NCBI RefSeq assembly: GCF_029891735.1 | Contig: NZ_JANQDH010000041.1 | Coordinates: forward strand, 1-64,000 | Origin: Chrysosporum bergii ANA360D | GTDB lineage: Bacteria > Cyanobacteriota > Cyanobacteriia > Cyanobacteriales > Nostocaceae | DNA length: 64,000 nt | Direction: 5' to 3' | Shown here: positions 18,161 to 27,241 of the stretch, one piece after another | Numbering within the stretch: the first letter of the stretch is position 1 | How the letters are laid out: the number at the start of each line of letters is the position of its first letter | Translations under genes and position numbers: made by a program | Notes under the pieces: generated by a model | Told to the model about the DNA's origin: nothing | The model's input: only the letters and a program-made list of their open reading frames with translations | Database searches by the model: none

Positions 18161-19300
18161 TTGGATAAAAATAAATTGCGTCTTGCTGTTATCTGCGATT
18201 ATCCAGAGGAGAACTGGCCTAGCATGGACTTATGCGCTCAGATGCTACTCCAGCATCTGCCTGATCAAGATATCACATCTATTCAAGTTTGTCCAACATT
18301 TAACAGCCGTTGTCAGCAACTTCCCTGGATTGGTAAAAAGCGCTTTGCCTATAATGCAGATCGCCTCATTAACCGCTTTTGGGATTATCCCCAGTATCTC
18401 AAAACCAGAGTGAAGAATTGTGATTTTTATCACATTGCTGATCATTCCTATGCCCAGTTAGCCCATGTATTACCAGCAGACCGTACAGGAGTATATTGTC
18501 ATGATATTGACGCCTTTCGCGCTCTTCTAGAACCAGAAAGAGAGCCTCGCCCAGGCTGGTATCAGGCTATGTCTCGGAGAATTCTGCGTGGTTTGCGATC
18601 ATGCTCAGTGATTTTTTATTCTACCGCAGCAGTCAGAAAAGAAATTGAACATTACCAACTTGTTGAATCATCAAGACTAGTTCATGCTCCCTATGGTATC
18701 GCCACAGAGTTTCAGCCCATTTCTCAACCTGATCACATATTGGCACAAATACCAAAAGCACCTTTTTTACTTCATGTTGGTAGCTGCATTCCCCGCAAGC
18801 GTATAGATGTTTTACTAGAAGTTTTTGCTCAAGTGAGAATTATTCATCCAAAGTTACGACTTGTCAAAGTTAGCGGTGAATGGACAACAAGCCAGCAACA
18901 GCAAATTCAGCAGTTGAATATAAGTGAGTCTATCATTTATTTCCAAGGTTTACCACGCTCAAGCATCGCCGCTCTTTACCAACAAGCCTCAGCAGTGTTA
19001 CTAACCAGTGAAGCAGAAGGTTTTGGCTTACCTGTGATTGAAGCTTTAGCTTGTGGAGGTATAGTAGTTACCAGTGATATTCCCGTATTGCGTGAAGTGG
19101 GAGGACAAGCTGTTATATATTGTCCAATGGGAGATATATCAACTTGGGTGCAAAAAATAGAGCAAGTATTGGTAAACCCAAATTTAGCCCCTGATATAAA
19201 TCAGCGTCTAGCTCAAGCAGAAAAATATTCTTGGTCGAATCACGCCCGGATTATTGCCAAATCTTACAGGAAGTTACATTTCAATGAATTACAAAGATGA
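18161..19300 (+). CDS. Family 4 glycosyltransferase
   Basis: 379 residues, GT-B. The C-terminal domain carries HVGSCIPRKRIDVLLEVF and the E-x7-E motif EGFGLPVIEALACG followed by TSDIPVLREVGG, as in mannosyl/rhamnosyl transferases of the WbaZ/MtfB type. No in-frame ATG exists near the N-terminus; the TTG at 18161 (MDKNKLRLAVICDYPEENW) is the most plausible start, since the Rossmann strand begins a few residues later. Sugar specificity cannot be assigned. Confidence 0.85.
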   Translation: MDKNKLRLAVICDYPEENWPSMDLCAQMLLQHLPDQDITSIQVCPTFNSRCQQLPWIGKKRFAYNADRLINRFWDYPQYLKTRVKNCDFYHIADHSYAQLAHVLPADRTGVYCHDIDAFRALLEPEREPRPGWYQAMSRRILRGLRSCSVIFYSTAAVRKEIEHYQLVESSRLVHAPYGIATEFQPISQPDHILAQIPKAPFLLHVGSCIPRKRIDVLLEVFAQVRIIHPKLRLVKVSGEWTTSQQQQIQQLNISESIIYFQGLPRSSIAALYQQASAVLLTSEAEGFGLPVIEALACGGIVVTSDIPVLREVGGQAVIYCPMGDISTWVQKIEQVLVNPNLAPDINQRLAQAEKYSWSNHARIIAKSYRKLHFNELQR

Positions 19301-19477
19301 ATCATCAAACTGTTGTAGTACTTGCATCTTGCCGATGAAATGCCCTCTCAATATCCATATAGTATATTGATGATCAGAAAGGCGATCGCCCTCAACCAAG
19401 AATCAGCCTATGGTTAACCGATCCCAGACATAGCCTTTCTAAAGCGCAACTACGAGCCAATTATAGAGATTATACTT

Positions 19478-20668
19478 ATGAAAATTCTATTTGTTAATCC
19501 AGTAGGAGTAATTGGTGGTGCAGAAAGAGCCTTATTAACTATCTTTGCTGCCATTTACCACCAAAAAACTGATCTAGAAATACACCTAATTGTCGGTACA
19601 AATGGACCATTGATAGAACAGGCTAAGAATTTAGGAGTGCAGGTACAAATACTACCACTTCCAGACTCAATCAATCAATTAGGGAATAGTGCATTGAAAG
19701 AGAAAGATAAAATTATATCAACATTATTAAAAATAATAATAATATTACCTAGCATTGGTAAATATCTTTGGCAAATTCACCAATTACTGCACCAGATCAA
19801 ACCGGACTTAATACATTCTAACGGCATTAAAACTCATTTACTGTTAGCATTAGCCGGAGTCAGGATCACACCTATTATTTGGCACATCCATGATTTCTAC
19901 GGTTCTAGACCATTAATAGGAAAAATATTAAAATGGATGAGTCCAAGCGCCAAATTAGGAATTGCAATTTCCCAAGCTGTTGCCGAAGATGCAAAAACTA
20001 CATTACCTAATTTACCTATAGAAGTAATCTACAATGGCATTGATATTAATTACTTCAATGCTAGTTTAACCTCATCTTTAAATTCCCATCTTCCTATGCG
20101 AATAGGGTTAGTTGCTACCTTTGCACGTTGGAAGGGTCATGATGTTTTCCTCGCAGCAGCAGCCCATGTTGTCAAAGCGCGTCCAGATTTAAATGTTCGT
20201 TTCTCTATTGTTGGCGAACCTATATATAAAACTCGTGGTTCACAATTTTCCCTACAGGAGTTAAAAGACACAGCCTTAAATCTAGACATAGCAGAAAAGC
20301 TTGATTTTATTGGTTTCCAGCAAGATATAGTCAAAATTTACCATCAGTTAGATATAGTTATTCATGCTAGTACCCAACCAGAACCATTTGGTTTAGTCAT
20401 AGTAGAAGCAATGGCTTGTGGAAAACCAGTCATAGTATCTCAAGCTGGTGGTGCTGCTGAGTTATTTACTCATAACTATGATGCCATTGGTGTTCCTCCC
20501 AACGATTCTACAGCCCTAGCAGCAGCCATGCTGGATTTAATCGACAACCCCAAAAAACGGCAATTTCTATCAGCAAACGCCAGGAATACAGTGAGCAAAC
20601 GTTTCAACTACCAGGCTTTACCACAACAAATTATTGCAATTTATAATTTAGTTTTAGGAACCAATTAA
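19478..20668 (+). CDS. Family 4 glycosyltransferase
   Basis: 396 residues, GT-B. The N-terminal motif is NPVGVIGGAERALLT (a G-G-A-E loop near residues 14-17), the C-terminal region has GLVATFARWKGHDVFL, and the E-x7-E signature is EPFGLVIVEAMACGKP. Codons are AT-rich relative to the housekeeping genes. It is convergent with the tyrosine-kinase gene, stop to stop 80 bases apart. The role is assembly of the surface polysaccharide repeat unit; the donor is unknown. Confidence 0.88.
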   Translation: MKILFVNPVGVIGGAERALLTIFAAIYHQKTDLEIHLIVGTNGPLIEQAKNLGVQVQILPLPDSINQLGNSALKEKDKIISTLLKIIIILPSIGKYLWQIHQLLHQIKPDLIHSNGIKTHLLLALAGVRITPIIWHIHDFYGSRPLIGKILKWMSPSAKLGIAISQAVAEDAKTTLPNLPIEVIYNGIDINYFNASLTSSLNSHLPMRIGLVATFARWKGHDVFLAAAAHVVKARPDLNVRFSIVGEPIYKTRGSQFSLQELKDTALNLDIAEKLDFIGFQQDIVKIYHQLDIVIHASTQPEPFGLVIVEAMACGKPVIVSQAGGAAELFTHNYDAIGVPPNDSTALAAAMLDLIDNPKKRQFLSANARNTVSKRFNYQALPQQIIAIYNLVLGTN

Positions 20669-20747
20669 ATCCCTATACTTTGTCTCCCATTCTGATTGCC
20701 TAAGATGGCGTATATCAACATAACTCATTAATCGGATATGGGTAACA

Positions 20748-22847
20748 TTATACCTTACTACTAGCATAGTAATAGTAATCATAATACCTTTGTTGGGCAC
20801 TAATACCATTCATAGCTATACCTAAAACATTTTGCTCGGCTTTTTCTAACAAGTCCTTAACAATAGCAACACTGTTAACATCAGCTATTCCCGGACGGAT
20901 CACAAACAAAATTCCATTAGCCAGTTTGCCTAAAATTGTTGCATCAGCAGCAGCTATCAATGGGGGCGTATCTATGACTACAAAATCATATGTTCGGGCG
21001 GCTTGTGCTACAAATGCAGCCATTTGACTAGAAACAATGAGTGTATTTGGGTTATTTATTCTTTCACCAGCAGTCAAAAGTTGGAAATTAGGCGAAATTT
21101 CTTTGACAGTGCTTTCTAAACTCAACTGATCTCGGATTACATGGCTTAAACCAAGTTCATTGTCAACCTCCCAGATTTTATATTGACTAGGATTCCGCAA
21201 ATCTCCATCAACTAACAATACTCTAGCTCCTATTTGCGACATTGAAAAAGCTAAGTTAGCCGCAACCGTCGATTTACCTTCTTTGGGGACAGCACTGGAT
21301 ACGACAATCACTTTGGTAGATTTTTCAGAATTGAAATATCTCAAATTGGTTTGCAATATCCGAAACGATTCACTAACAGAAGATTCTGGTTCATTTCTAA
21401 CAACCACATCTGGAGCTTCTTTGCCACTACTAGTAAAGAACGGAATATAAGCCAATAGATTATACGGCAATAATTCTTGAGCAGATTGACTGGTTTTGAT
21501 AGTTTTGTCCATTTTTTCCAAAATAAAGGCTGTAGCCCCACCCACTACAAACCCGCCAAGCACGCCTTGGAGTAAGTTAATATACTGTCTGCTCCTCAGA
21601 GGCACTGCCGGAATTAATGCGGGTGTGATCACCCTGGCATTACTGATTTGCATATTTTCTGCTATTTCTAGTTCTTGATTTTTAGCCAGCAGTTCTTGGT
21701 AGCTGAACTCAGTGGCATTTATTTCCCGTTCTAACTCCCTTTGCTGCAATTCTAGCTGGGGTAATGAGTCAGCCCTTTGCCTATAAGATTGAATGACTTC
21801 CCCCAAAGCTGTCAGCCGTACCTGGAAAGTGAGACGCTCTGCTTCAGCATTAGCGTAACTACTTAAAAGATTTTGTTGTAAACCCGGACCATTGAGTTGA
21901 ACTACATCTTTGGCTTGATTTATTTCATTTAAGCGTCCTACCTGACCAAGAAAACTTGTTTGGATGCGACTTTCAAGGTCTTGTTTGAGAACTATTTCCT
22001 GTTCCTTCAGGTTAATTATTGTCGGGTGAGAATCAGTTAACTCCAATCTTAATGTTTCCAGTCTTATTTGTGTTTCTTGTAGCTTTTGCATAACTGGAAC
22101 CACAGATGGAGACTCAGCGACAAAACCGGCAATTACAGCCTGTTGTGGAGTTATGCCAAATAGTTGCTGAATTGATTCTATCCTTGCCTTTTGTACCCTT
22201 AGTTCTGACTGGGTTGCCTCGATTTGTCTATTTAAATCAGTAATGGTACTAACAATCGAGCCTGCTTCTGTTTTCAGGTCTAATACTTGATTCTGCTGTT
22301 TAAAATTTTGCAATCGTTTTTCAGCAAATTGTAACGCAGCTCTTCTTTTCGGCAACTCTTGAGCGATAAAATCCCTAGCAGACTTAGTTTGCGCCCGGTT
22401 GGCACTGATATCATTCTCTATGTAGACATCCATTAAAGAATTGACAACCTTGGCCGCTAACCTAGGATCTATACTTGTATAGTAAACTTGTAATATATCT
22501 GTATTTTCAATGTTACTTACCTCTAAGTCTTTTAAAAACACCAACGGGTTCATGTTGAGTTTCAAAGCATTGATAGTTTTTTCAGCTAAAGGTAGAGAAC
22601 TGAGAATAGCAGCCTCAGTAGCGATTGGTCTGCCTGTTACTGAACTTTCTAGTGCCCCTAATTGGCGACCTACTCCTGTCAGTGATGAGGTAGGGTTCTT
22701 TTTCAGCACTAACTGACCTGATGCTCGATAAGTAGGTGTTTCTACTATAGTTTTCACTATACTTAAAACCACAAGGGTAAAGAAAACTATGGAAACAGGC
22801 AACCACCGCCGTCTGAGGATAATCCAAAGCTGTAAGTATTCTTCCAT
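20748..22847 (-). CDS. Wzc-type chain-length determinant/tyrosine autokinase
   Basis: Single-chain BY-kinase controlling length and export of exopolysaccharide at the inner membrane. From the ATG at 22847 (MEEYLQLW) it is 699 residues: N-terminal Wzz domain with a first membrane helix near 17-37, a long periplasmic coiled-coil region (about 120-400), a second helix near residue 420 (INLLQGVLGGFVVGGATAF), then a cytosolic kinase with Walker A VPKEGKSTVAANLA, Walker A' LLVDGDLR and Walker B FVVIDTPP. The C-terminal tyrosine cluster RYYDYYYY is the autophosphorylation tail. A longer frame to 22958 exists, but the N-terminal extension is not typical. It partners with the polymerase and flippase further along. 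Confidence 0.92.
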   Translation of the reverse strand: MEEYLQLWIILRRRWLPVSIVFFTLVVLSIVKTIVETPTYRASGQLVLKKNPTSSLTGVGRQLGALESSVTGRPIATEAAILSSLPLAEKTINALKLNMNPLVFLKDLEVSNIENTDILQVYYTSIDPRLAAKVVNSLMDVYIENDISANRAQTKSARDFIAQELPKRRAALQFAEKRLQNFKQQNQVLDLKTEAGSIVSTITDLNRQIEATQSELRVQKARIESIQQLFGITPQQAVIAGFVAESPSVVPVMQKLQETQIRLETLRLELTDSHPTIINLKEQEIVLKQDLESRIQTSFLGQVGRLNEINQAKDVVQLNGPGLQQNLLSSYANAEAERLTFQVRLTALGEVIQSYRQRADSLPQLELQQRELEREINATEFSYQELLAKNQELEIAENMQISNARVITPALIPAVPLRSRQYINLLQGVLGGFVVGGATAFILEKMDKTIKTSQSAQELLPYNLLAYIPFFTSSGKEAPDVVVRNEPESSVSESFRILQTNLRYFNSEKSTKVIVVSSAVPKEGKSTVAANLAFSMSQIGARVLLVDGDLRNPSQYKIWEVDNELGLSHVIRDQLSLESTVKEISPNFQLLTAGERINNPNTLIVSSQMAAFVAQAARTYDFVVIDTPPLIAAADATILGKLANGILFVIRPGIADVNSVAIVKDLLEKAEQNVLGIAMNGISAQQRYYDYYYYASSKV

Positions 22848-23415
22848 GTCAATTATTTGGTTAGGGTTATTTAGTCTAATGGTAATGTAATAAGTATTGC
22901 AAGATGCTACTACACAAACACATAACATATATATACCACTTATAACCTTAATGATCACAAATAAAATTTAAATTCATTTCTCTTCCAATGACCGTAATTG
23001 CCTAGCCCTAAACCGAAAACTTAGCTAAAGTGGAGGGGAACTACCTTGGTTTTATGCCGGGTAGTTTTGCTTGATGTTGGGATTTTATATGTATTTATAC
23101 ATAAATACTGTTAGATATAATTACATTTATTAATACATTAGTTTAGGCTTTCAGATTTTACTCTTACGTATTTCCATTGAAATGTGTTTTTTATGTAAAT
23201 TATGATAATAATACCCCATTTATTTCTCATTTTCATTTTAAAATTACAAATATCAAATTAGGTGTATGTTAACTAACACTGCCTTAGCAGATGGGGAACC
23301 GGATGGATTGAGCAGCGAGCAGGACTTGTACTGAGCGTAGTCGAGGTATGGTCTCAATACAAGACGATCAAGACGATCATTTATATTTGTATCCAATGTG
23401 TTTCAGAAATGCTAT
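22848..23415. other. Divergent AT-rich regulatory region
   Basis: 568 bases between the divergent tyrosine kinase and exosortase genes. It is very AT-rich, with an AACTACC/GGTAGTT hairpin near 23039-23066 and a REP-like palindrome at 23325-23363. No gene or clear operator is seen; promoters for both directions should be here. Confidence 0.5.
23325..23363. repeat. REP-like imperfect palindrome
   Basis: CTTGTACTGAG (23325-23335) and CTCAATACAAG (23353-23363) are inverted arms with one G-T pair around a 17-base loop containing CGTAGTCGAGG. A direct repeat AAGACGATC follows (23361-23378). Similar 'tactgagcgtagtcga' elements are dispersed repeats in many cyanobacteria. Confidence 0.6.
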
Positions 23416-24999
23416 ATGTTAATCAATAAGCCTAAAATAACTGCCACTAAAAAACTATTATTAGCTAAACTAAGTCCATTATTGCAAAAACAGTGGTTTT
23501 ACTTATTAGGTATTTTTACCACCTTAGCGATTTGGCATTTAGACATAATTAGAAATCACCCTATCGCTAGTGAAGAAATAACCTTCTATACTCTGTATTG
23601 GGGAGGTATTTTATACTTACTTTGGCAAAATCGCCATCAAGAACATAACCCTAGTTGGTTTTCTAGCTGGTTAGGCTTGGGATTATTATTCCTGGTTATA
23701 GTTAGACCCCTTCATTTCTGGCATTTAGATTTAATGCTGTTTCGCTATGCGCCCATTGTGGCTGGTTTAGGCTTAGGTCTACTTTCCTTTGGTTTCTTAG
23801 GATTTAAGCACCATTGGCGCTTGTTTTTATTGTTGTGCTTAATGCTTTTTCCCTTCGGCTTGATCAATGAAATTTTTGATTCTCGTTTGCACTTTAGCGA
23901 ATTAACAGCCAGCATCTCCGCTTTTTCACTCCACTACATCGGGTTTAAAGCTACTTACTACGGCGATTTAGTAAAATTACCCACAGGACAGGTAAGGGTC
24001 CTTTATTACTGCACAGGTGGATTATTAATACTTTGGCTACTGAAGCTCACACTCTTAATTTTAGTAGTTGTCTCCCCCTTAACTTGGCGGCAAAGATGGA
24101 CATTGGTGATATCTGCTATTAGTGTCGGCTTTTTAACAGGCTGTATTCGAGTAGCTTTATTAGTTGTTGTCGTAAATAACAAGGATTTGTTTGATTATTG
24201 GCACAGCTATACAGGCGGAAGTATGTTTATGGTTTTTTCAACCATTACCTATGCTTTTTTATGTAATTGGATATTATCGTTAGAAAATTTATCGGCAGAA
24301 AATATTCAACCAATACATACACAAATCATAACCCCTGAACGTCGCTTCTTTTTATTAGGTACTTGGGTGGGAATTATCTTAACGGCTATTTTTTTAATTG
24401 CAACTAAAATAAATATCAATAATTCCATAAATTTGCCAGACCAATTGTCTCTCACTAATTGGCAGCAAATTAACGTCTCATCTCTACAAGAGCAAAAAAT
24501 ATACTTAGATACACAAAAGTTTTTCATAGTTAAATCTGGTAAGAATTATAGTTATATAAATAATAATCAGCAGTTAGACGTAGAAATGCGGTATATGATT
24601 AATACTAGAGGCAATAACAACCCATTTTTAGATGCTAAAAATCCAGATTTTTTGAAAATAAAAAACTTACCAAAAAAAGTTATATTCTCGCCGAAAATTG
24701 GTTACTCAAATTTATATTCTGATGGTAACAAGGGTTTCCTATTATCTTGTGTTAATCCTCGCGGAGGTGGTACGGTTAACTCTCAACAATTTATGCAAAA
24801 CCGCTATCAATATGATTTGAGTTTTAATCGGTTTTTACCTTGGATTTTTGGTCAAGATGTCCTGCGAGATGATCGCTGTTTATGGACGCAGTTATCTGTC
24901 CCTGTAAAGGGAAGACAACCAGATGATATCTATTCAGTTTTAGAGTCAATTTGGTTAGAAAACTACTGGAAATGGCAGTCTTTACTGCTAAATAAATGA
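23416..24999 (+). CDS. Cyanoexosortase fused to EpsI-like domain
   Basis: Exosortases are membrane cysteine transpeptidases that cut and attach PEP-CTERM proteins during exopolysaccharide-linked export. About 527 residues with eight or more hydrophobic helices in the first 300. The catalytic Cys is in LYYCTGG, Arg in GCIRVALL and His in YWHSYTGG, the expected Cys-Arg-His set. After a further helix near residue 310 comes a soluble region of about 200 residues (TNWQQINVSSL to the end) resembling the EpsI/'exosortase system-associated' domain, usually a separate gene. The ATG at 23416 is preferred to a GTG at 23398. No PEP-CTERM substrate is in the window. Confidence 0.82.
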   Translation: MLINKPKITATKKLLLAKLSPLLQKQWFYLLGIFTTLAIWHLDIIRNHPIASEEITFYTLYWGGILYLLWQNRHQEHNPSWFSSWLGLGLLFLVIVRPLHFWHLDLMLFRYAPIVAGLGLGLLSFGFLGFKHHWRLFLLLCLMLFPFGLINEIFDSRLHFSELTASISAFSLHYIGFKATYYGDLVKLPTGQVRVLYYCTGGLLILWLLKLTLLILVVVSPLTWRQRWTLVISAISVGFLTGCIRVALLVVVVNNKDLFDYWHSYTGGSMFMVFSTITYAFLCNWILSLENLSAENIQPIHTQIITPERRFFLLGTWVGIILTAIFLIATKININNSINLPDQLSLTNWQQINVSSLQEQKIYLDTQKFFIVKSGKNYSYINNNQQLDVEMRYMINTRGNNNPFLDAKNPDFLKIKNLPKKVIFSPKIGYSNLYSDGNKGFLLSCVNPRGGGTVNSQQFMQNRYQYDLSFNRFLPWIFGQDVLRDDRCLWTQLSVPVKGRQPDDIYSVLESIWLENYWKWQSLLLNK

Positions 25000-25257
25000 A
25001 ATCTGAAATATACAGCGATTCTCAGCTAAATTAACCACATTTTCATATCCCACGCTCCAGGCGCAGAGTGGTAGAGGGAGAGATATCTAGATACTAAGTA
25101 TATATTTCTCTCAGAGTTGCTTATGCTGAGAGGGTTAGAGGTGGTGGAAATTGTGCCATTCTACAGTATCATAAACAGCCGCAAAAACCAAGCGATCGCC
25201 CCACGACCGCAAACCTGATTTTACATACAGAGTAGAAATACATCATTAAATGCTATG

Positions 25258-25552
25258 GGACTTACGCATTGACAAAAAACATGATCTATAAGCTCTATAT
25301 CATGCGATTGGCTTCGCCAATCGCCTGTAACACAAGAAGCCGGGGAATAAATTCCCCGTCTCAAAGCTCAAGTCCGTTAAAACGGACTCTTACGGAATGC
25401 GCGAGCGCCTGTAACACAAGCATCCTGCTTGTCACCAATACCCGCTAGAAGCCAGTGCTACTGATACCACATTACAACCCGATGCAATAACCCAGAATCA
25501 AAGTCCCCCTAGATTAATGCACTATTTTGTTATTCTGTCAATGCGTAACTCC
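25258..25552. mobile_element. MITE-like element with hairpin cluster
   Basis: Perfect 12-bp inverted ends TACGCATTGACA (25263-25274) and TGTCAATGCGTA (25536-25547), extending to GGA.TTACGC/GCGTAA.TCC with one mismatch. The element is bordered by the direct repeat ATGCTATG (25250-25257 and 25554-25561), which looks like a target-site duplication, though one extra T separates the right copy. Inside are four perfect hairpins in a row: 25304-25324 (9-bp stem), 25341-25358 (8-bp stem), 25371-25388 (8-bp stem) and 25416-25432 (ACAAGCA/TGCTTGT). There is no ORF. The 25000-25864 gap otherwise holds only the Pho box described below. Confidence 0.75.
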
Positions 25553-25616
25553 TATGCTATGTCATTTCAACCTGTCTTCAGGGTTCAAATCTCCCTCAAA
25601 AAACCAATCACCGGTT

Positions 25617-25646
25617 TTTAAATAAACCTTAACCAGTTCTTAACCT
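25617..25646 (+). promoter_or_regulatory. Candidate Pho box (SphR/PhoB site)
   Basis: Three 8-base units, TTTAAATA, CTTAACCA and CTTAACCT, start at 25617, 25628 and 25639, exactly 11 bases apart. This is the cyanobacterial Pho-box layout (pyrimidine-TTAA-pyrimidine units with 3-base spacers); the first unit is the weakest. It is about 220 bases before the glycosyltransferase at 25865, so phosphate control of the following gene run is possible. Confidence 0.5.
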
Positions 25647-25864
25647 TAATTTGGCATGATTCTAATATACTTATTTACTTAGAGGGTAAACATCAAATGC
25701 AGTAACCCTAACAGAGCCATAACTAAGTTAAATCACCCATAGAACTTGTGGGCGATGACAGTTTGTCCTGGTGATCGATAGGGCTATGACTGCTTTGGGA
25801 AAATCTGATTGATTTGGAGACTGTTTGTTAGTGACGGGAATGTGTCTACCAGTAAATTACCAAG

Positions 25865-27076
25865 ATGAAAAGAACAACTAATATCCATATCGTTCATCTA
25901 TCTAAGTATTATCCCCCCGATAGAGGAGGGATAGAAACTCACGTTCAGACCCTAGCCAGAACCCAAGCGGCTATGGGTGCTGAAGTTGACGTGATTTGTG
26001 TTAATAGATTGGATCAACAAGGAAAGTTATCGAACAAAACCAAGACTGTTGACGATGAAGATGGAGATGTTAAAGTTACCCGTATTGGTCGGGTGCTATC
26101 ATTAGCAGGTTTTGATGTTTGTTTAGGACTGTGCCAAACAATTACCAAATTTCTCAACCAGCCAAATACTATCTTTCATCTACATACTCCTAATCCAACC
26201 ATGCTCTTAGCCTTAACCATGTTGGACAGAAAAGTACCTTTAGTAATTACGCACCACAGCGATGTAATTAAACAAAAAATATTAAAATACGCATTGCGGC
26301 CTTTTGAATATTTGGTTTACAGTCAAAGCGCACAAATTTTAACTACAAGTCATCAATATATTGAAGGGTCAAAATTTCTGCAACAATATCCTTCAAAAAC
26401 AGACGCGCTCCCACTAGGCCTAGACACCACAACATACACTCATCCTAGTCAACAAGCACTAGCTTACAGCCGTAGGTTAAAGAAACAACACGGGGACATC
26501 ATCTGGTTATCTATAGGTAGGCTTGTCTACTACAAAGCATTACATATAGCTATTCAAGCCTTGACACGAGTACCAGGAAAACTCCTGGTAGTAGGAGTTG
26601 GACCTTTAGAAACAGAATTAAAAGCCTTAGTTCAAAAATTAGGAGTTGAGAACCGCATTGTCTGGTTAGGTCGTCTGAATGAGGATGAGCTAGTTGGAGC
26701 TTATCATGCAGCAACGGCTCTTTGGTTTCCCTCTAATGTCCGTAGTGAGGGTTTCGGGTTAGTTCAAGTGGAAGCAATGGCTAGCCGTTGTCCAGTGATT
26801 AATGCCAATATTCCTTGTAGTGGAGTTCCTTGGGTAAACAGACATGAAATAGAAGGTTTAACAGTACCGATTAATGACCCTATGGCTTTAGCTGAGGCTG
26901 CAAAACGTCTACTCCTAGAACCTGGTTTGCGTAACAGACTGGTGAGAGCAAGCAGTAGACGTGCCCAATATTTCAATCACATAAATATGGCTGTCAGAAG
27001 TTTTGAATTTTATTCCCAAGTTTTAAGTCCAGAATTGAATTACCCCAGCATACCAACCAGACTAGATTCGTTATGA
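25865..27076 (+). CDS. Family 4 glycosyltransferase
   Basis: 403 residues, GT-B. The N-terminus reads HLSKYYPPDRGGIETHVQTL (glycine loop G-G-I-E near residue 19), the middle LPLGLDTTTY, and the donor domain has SIGRLVYYKALHIAIQAL and the signature EGFGLVQVEAMASRCP. The gene heads a tight run of same-strand genes reaching 38.2 kb and follows the Pho-box candidate. Its TGA overlaps the ATG of a 49-codon glycosyltransferase stub. Confidence 0.88.
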   Translation: MKRTTNIHIVHLSKYYPPDRGGIETHVQTLARTQAAMGAEVDVICVNRLDQQGKLSNKTKTVDDEDGDVKVTRIGRVLSLAGFDVCLGLCQTITKFLNQPNTIFHLHTPNPTMLLALTMLDRKVPLVITHHSDVIKQKILKYALRPFEYLVYSQSAQILTTSHQYIEGSKFLQQYPSKTDALPLGLDTTTYTHPSQQALAYSRRLKKQHGDIIWLSIGRLVYYKALHIAIQALTRVPGKLLVVGVGPLETELKALVQKLGVENRIVWLGRLNEDELVGAYHAATALWFPSNVRSEGFGLVQVEAMASRCPVINANIPCSGVPWVNRHEIEGLTVPINDPMALAEAAKRLLLEPGLRNRLVRASSRRAQYFNHINMAVRSFEFYSQVLSPELNYPSIPTRLDSL

Positions 27077-27222
27077 AAGTTATGCACATCCATCCAGGAA
27101 ATTTATTTGGCGGGATAGAAACTCTGCTGGTGACCCTGGCAAAGAAACAAAATCTATGTCCACTAATGCAGCATCACTGGGCTTTATACTTTAAAGCTAG
27201 ATTGGCTAATAGCGAAGTTTAG
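27073..27222 (+). pseudogene. N-terminal stub of a family 4 glycosyltransferase
   Basis: A 49-codon frame starting in ATGA overlap with the previous stop. The product begins MKVMHIHPGNLFGGIETLL and continues VTLAKKQNLCP, a clear GT4 N-terminus with the G-G-I-E loop. It then stops at TAG after the first beta-alpha-beta unit, before any donor-binding domain. The next gene begins 20 bases later. I read it as the remainder of a deleted glycosyltransferase gene, kept in its original coupled position. Confidence 0.75.
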
Positions 27223-27241
27223 TTACAAGGGTTAATCTGTA

